NCBI GenBank assembly: GCA_022447885.1
Contig: JAKUTA010000077.1
Location: 1 to 6,135 of the forward strand
From: Candidatus Poseidoniales archaeon
GTDB lineage: Archaea; Thermoplasmatota; Poseidoniia; Poseidoniales; Thalassarchaeaceae
Direction of reading: 5' to 3'
Length of the DNA stretch: 6,135 nt
The notes beneath the pieces are model-generated. The model did not search any database and had not been told where the DNA came from. It saw only the letters and a program-made list of their open reading frames with translations. The position numbers were made by a program, and so were the translations under genes. Each line of letters opens with the position of its first letter. The first letter of the stretch is position 1. Shown one piece after another: positions 5,906 to 6,135 of the stretch.

Positions 5906-6135
5906 ATGGGGAACATCAGACCGTCATTCATCAAGATCCGCGCCATCCGGCTTGTGGAGGAGTTCCCCGACCAGTTCTATCCGACTGAAGAGAATCCTCT
6001 GTGCAACTGTGGAGAGTTGCATCGATGTGCGAAATGCAATCACGAGATGGCCTACGAGGAGGACAGGGAGCAGTGCACCGCCATGATCCCAAACGCCAAG
6101 GGGAATAAGCAGAAGCAGGGCAAGCACAAAGTGTT
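5906..6135 (+). CDS. Ribosomal protein S17e-like N-terminus with cysteine-rich insertion (3' end outside window)
   Basis: The frame is open from the ATG at 5906 to the right edge, 76 full codons. Residues 1-24 (MGNIRPSFIKIRAIRLVEEF then PDQF) closely resemble the first helix of archaeal and eukaryotic S17e, a small-subunit protein. In ordinary S17e the next residues are an acidic, Asn/Lys-containing stretch (DFxxNKxxV). Here a different segment begins at residue 25, with cysteines at 33, 35, 41, 44 and 57 and histidines at 39 and 46, a pattern that could bind zinc. A Lys/Gln/Gly-rich stretch follows, and GKHKV at residues 72-76 could mark the return to the S17e sequence. The Shine-Dalgarno-like site and five-base gap after L31e place it in the ribosomal operon. 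Alternatives are a fusion of an S17e-like start to an unrelated zinc domain, or an unrecognised protein. Confidence 0.65.
   Translation, partial: MGNIRPSFIKIRAIRLVEEFPDQFYPTEENPLCNCGELHRCAKCNHEMAYEEDREQCTAMIPNAKGNKQKQGKHKV

Noticed and set aside
5924..6127. Minus-strand open frame at the right edge
   Set aside because: It is antisense to the S17e-like frame, which has a ribosome-binding site and family similarity.

Overview
The window looks like a piece of archaeal chromosome, most likely from the Thermoplasmatota and plausibly from marine group II (Poseidoniales). The right side carries a run of ribosomal and associated genes found only in archaea and eukaryotes (S19e, a PDCD5-family protein, L39e, L31e, then an S17e-like protein). 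An archaeal-style TATA box precedes them, and they use Shine-Dalgarno sites of the GAGGTGA type. The left side encodes a very large exported protein built of beta-sandwich domains, with one C-terminal membrane anchor and an acidic tail, a style common in marine group II surface proteins. Coding DNA is GC-rich by eye. The lineage call is inference; the archaeal call is firm.

Layout: positions 1-3513 (minus strand) form one uninterrupted reading frame of 1171 codons that runs off the left edge without a stop. It reads as signal peptide, CARDB-like domain, jelly-roll domain, about six beta-sandwich repeats, a transmembrane segment and a cytoplasmic tail. Just upstream on the same strand (4416-3583) is a 277-residue protein with two membrane segments and an unrecognised extracytoplasmic domain; the pair are probably co-transcribed. 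Positions 4417-4578 are a divergent control region with a perfect GC-rich palindrome next to the TATA box of the rightward ribosomal operon. From 4579 to the right edge the genes are packed tightly, and upstream stop codons overlap or sit inside the next ribosome-binding site at three junctions.

Three points stand out. First, the S19e gene is full length and in frame but is interrupted by a single TAG at codon 90, with well-conserved family sequence on both sides. Second, the last gene starts like ribosomal protein S17e, but at residue 25 it enters a cysteine-rich stretch resembling a zinc-binding insertion, and it runs off the window. Third, the 277-residue gene ends in TAG, and the 23 codons between it and the large surface protein are in the same frame with no other stop, so TAG readthrough would fuse the two. 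No mobile elements, CRISPR arrays, rRNA or tRNA genes were seen.
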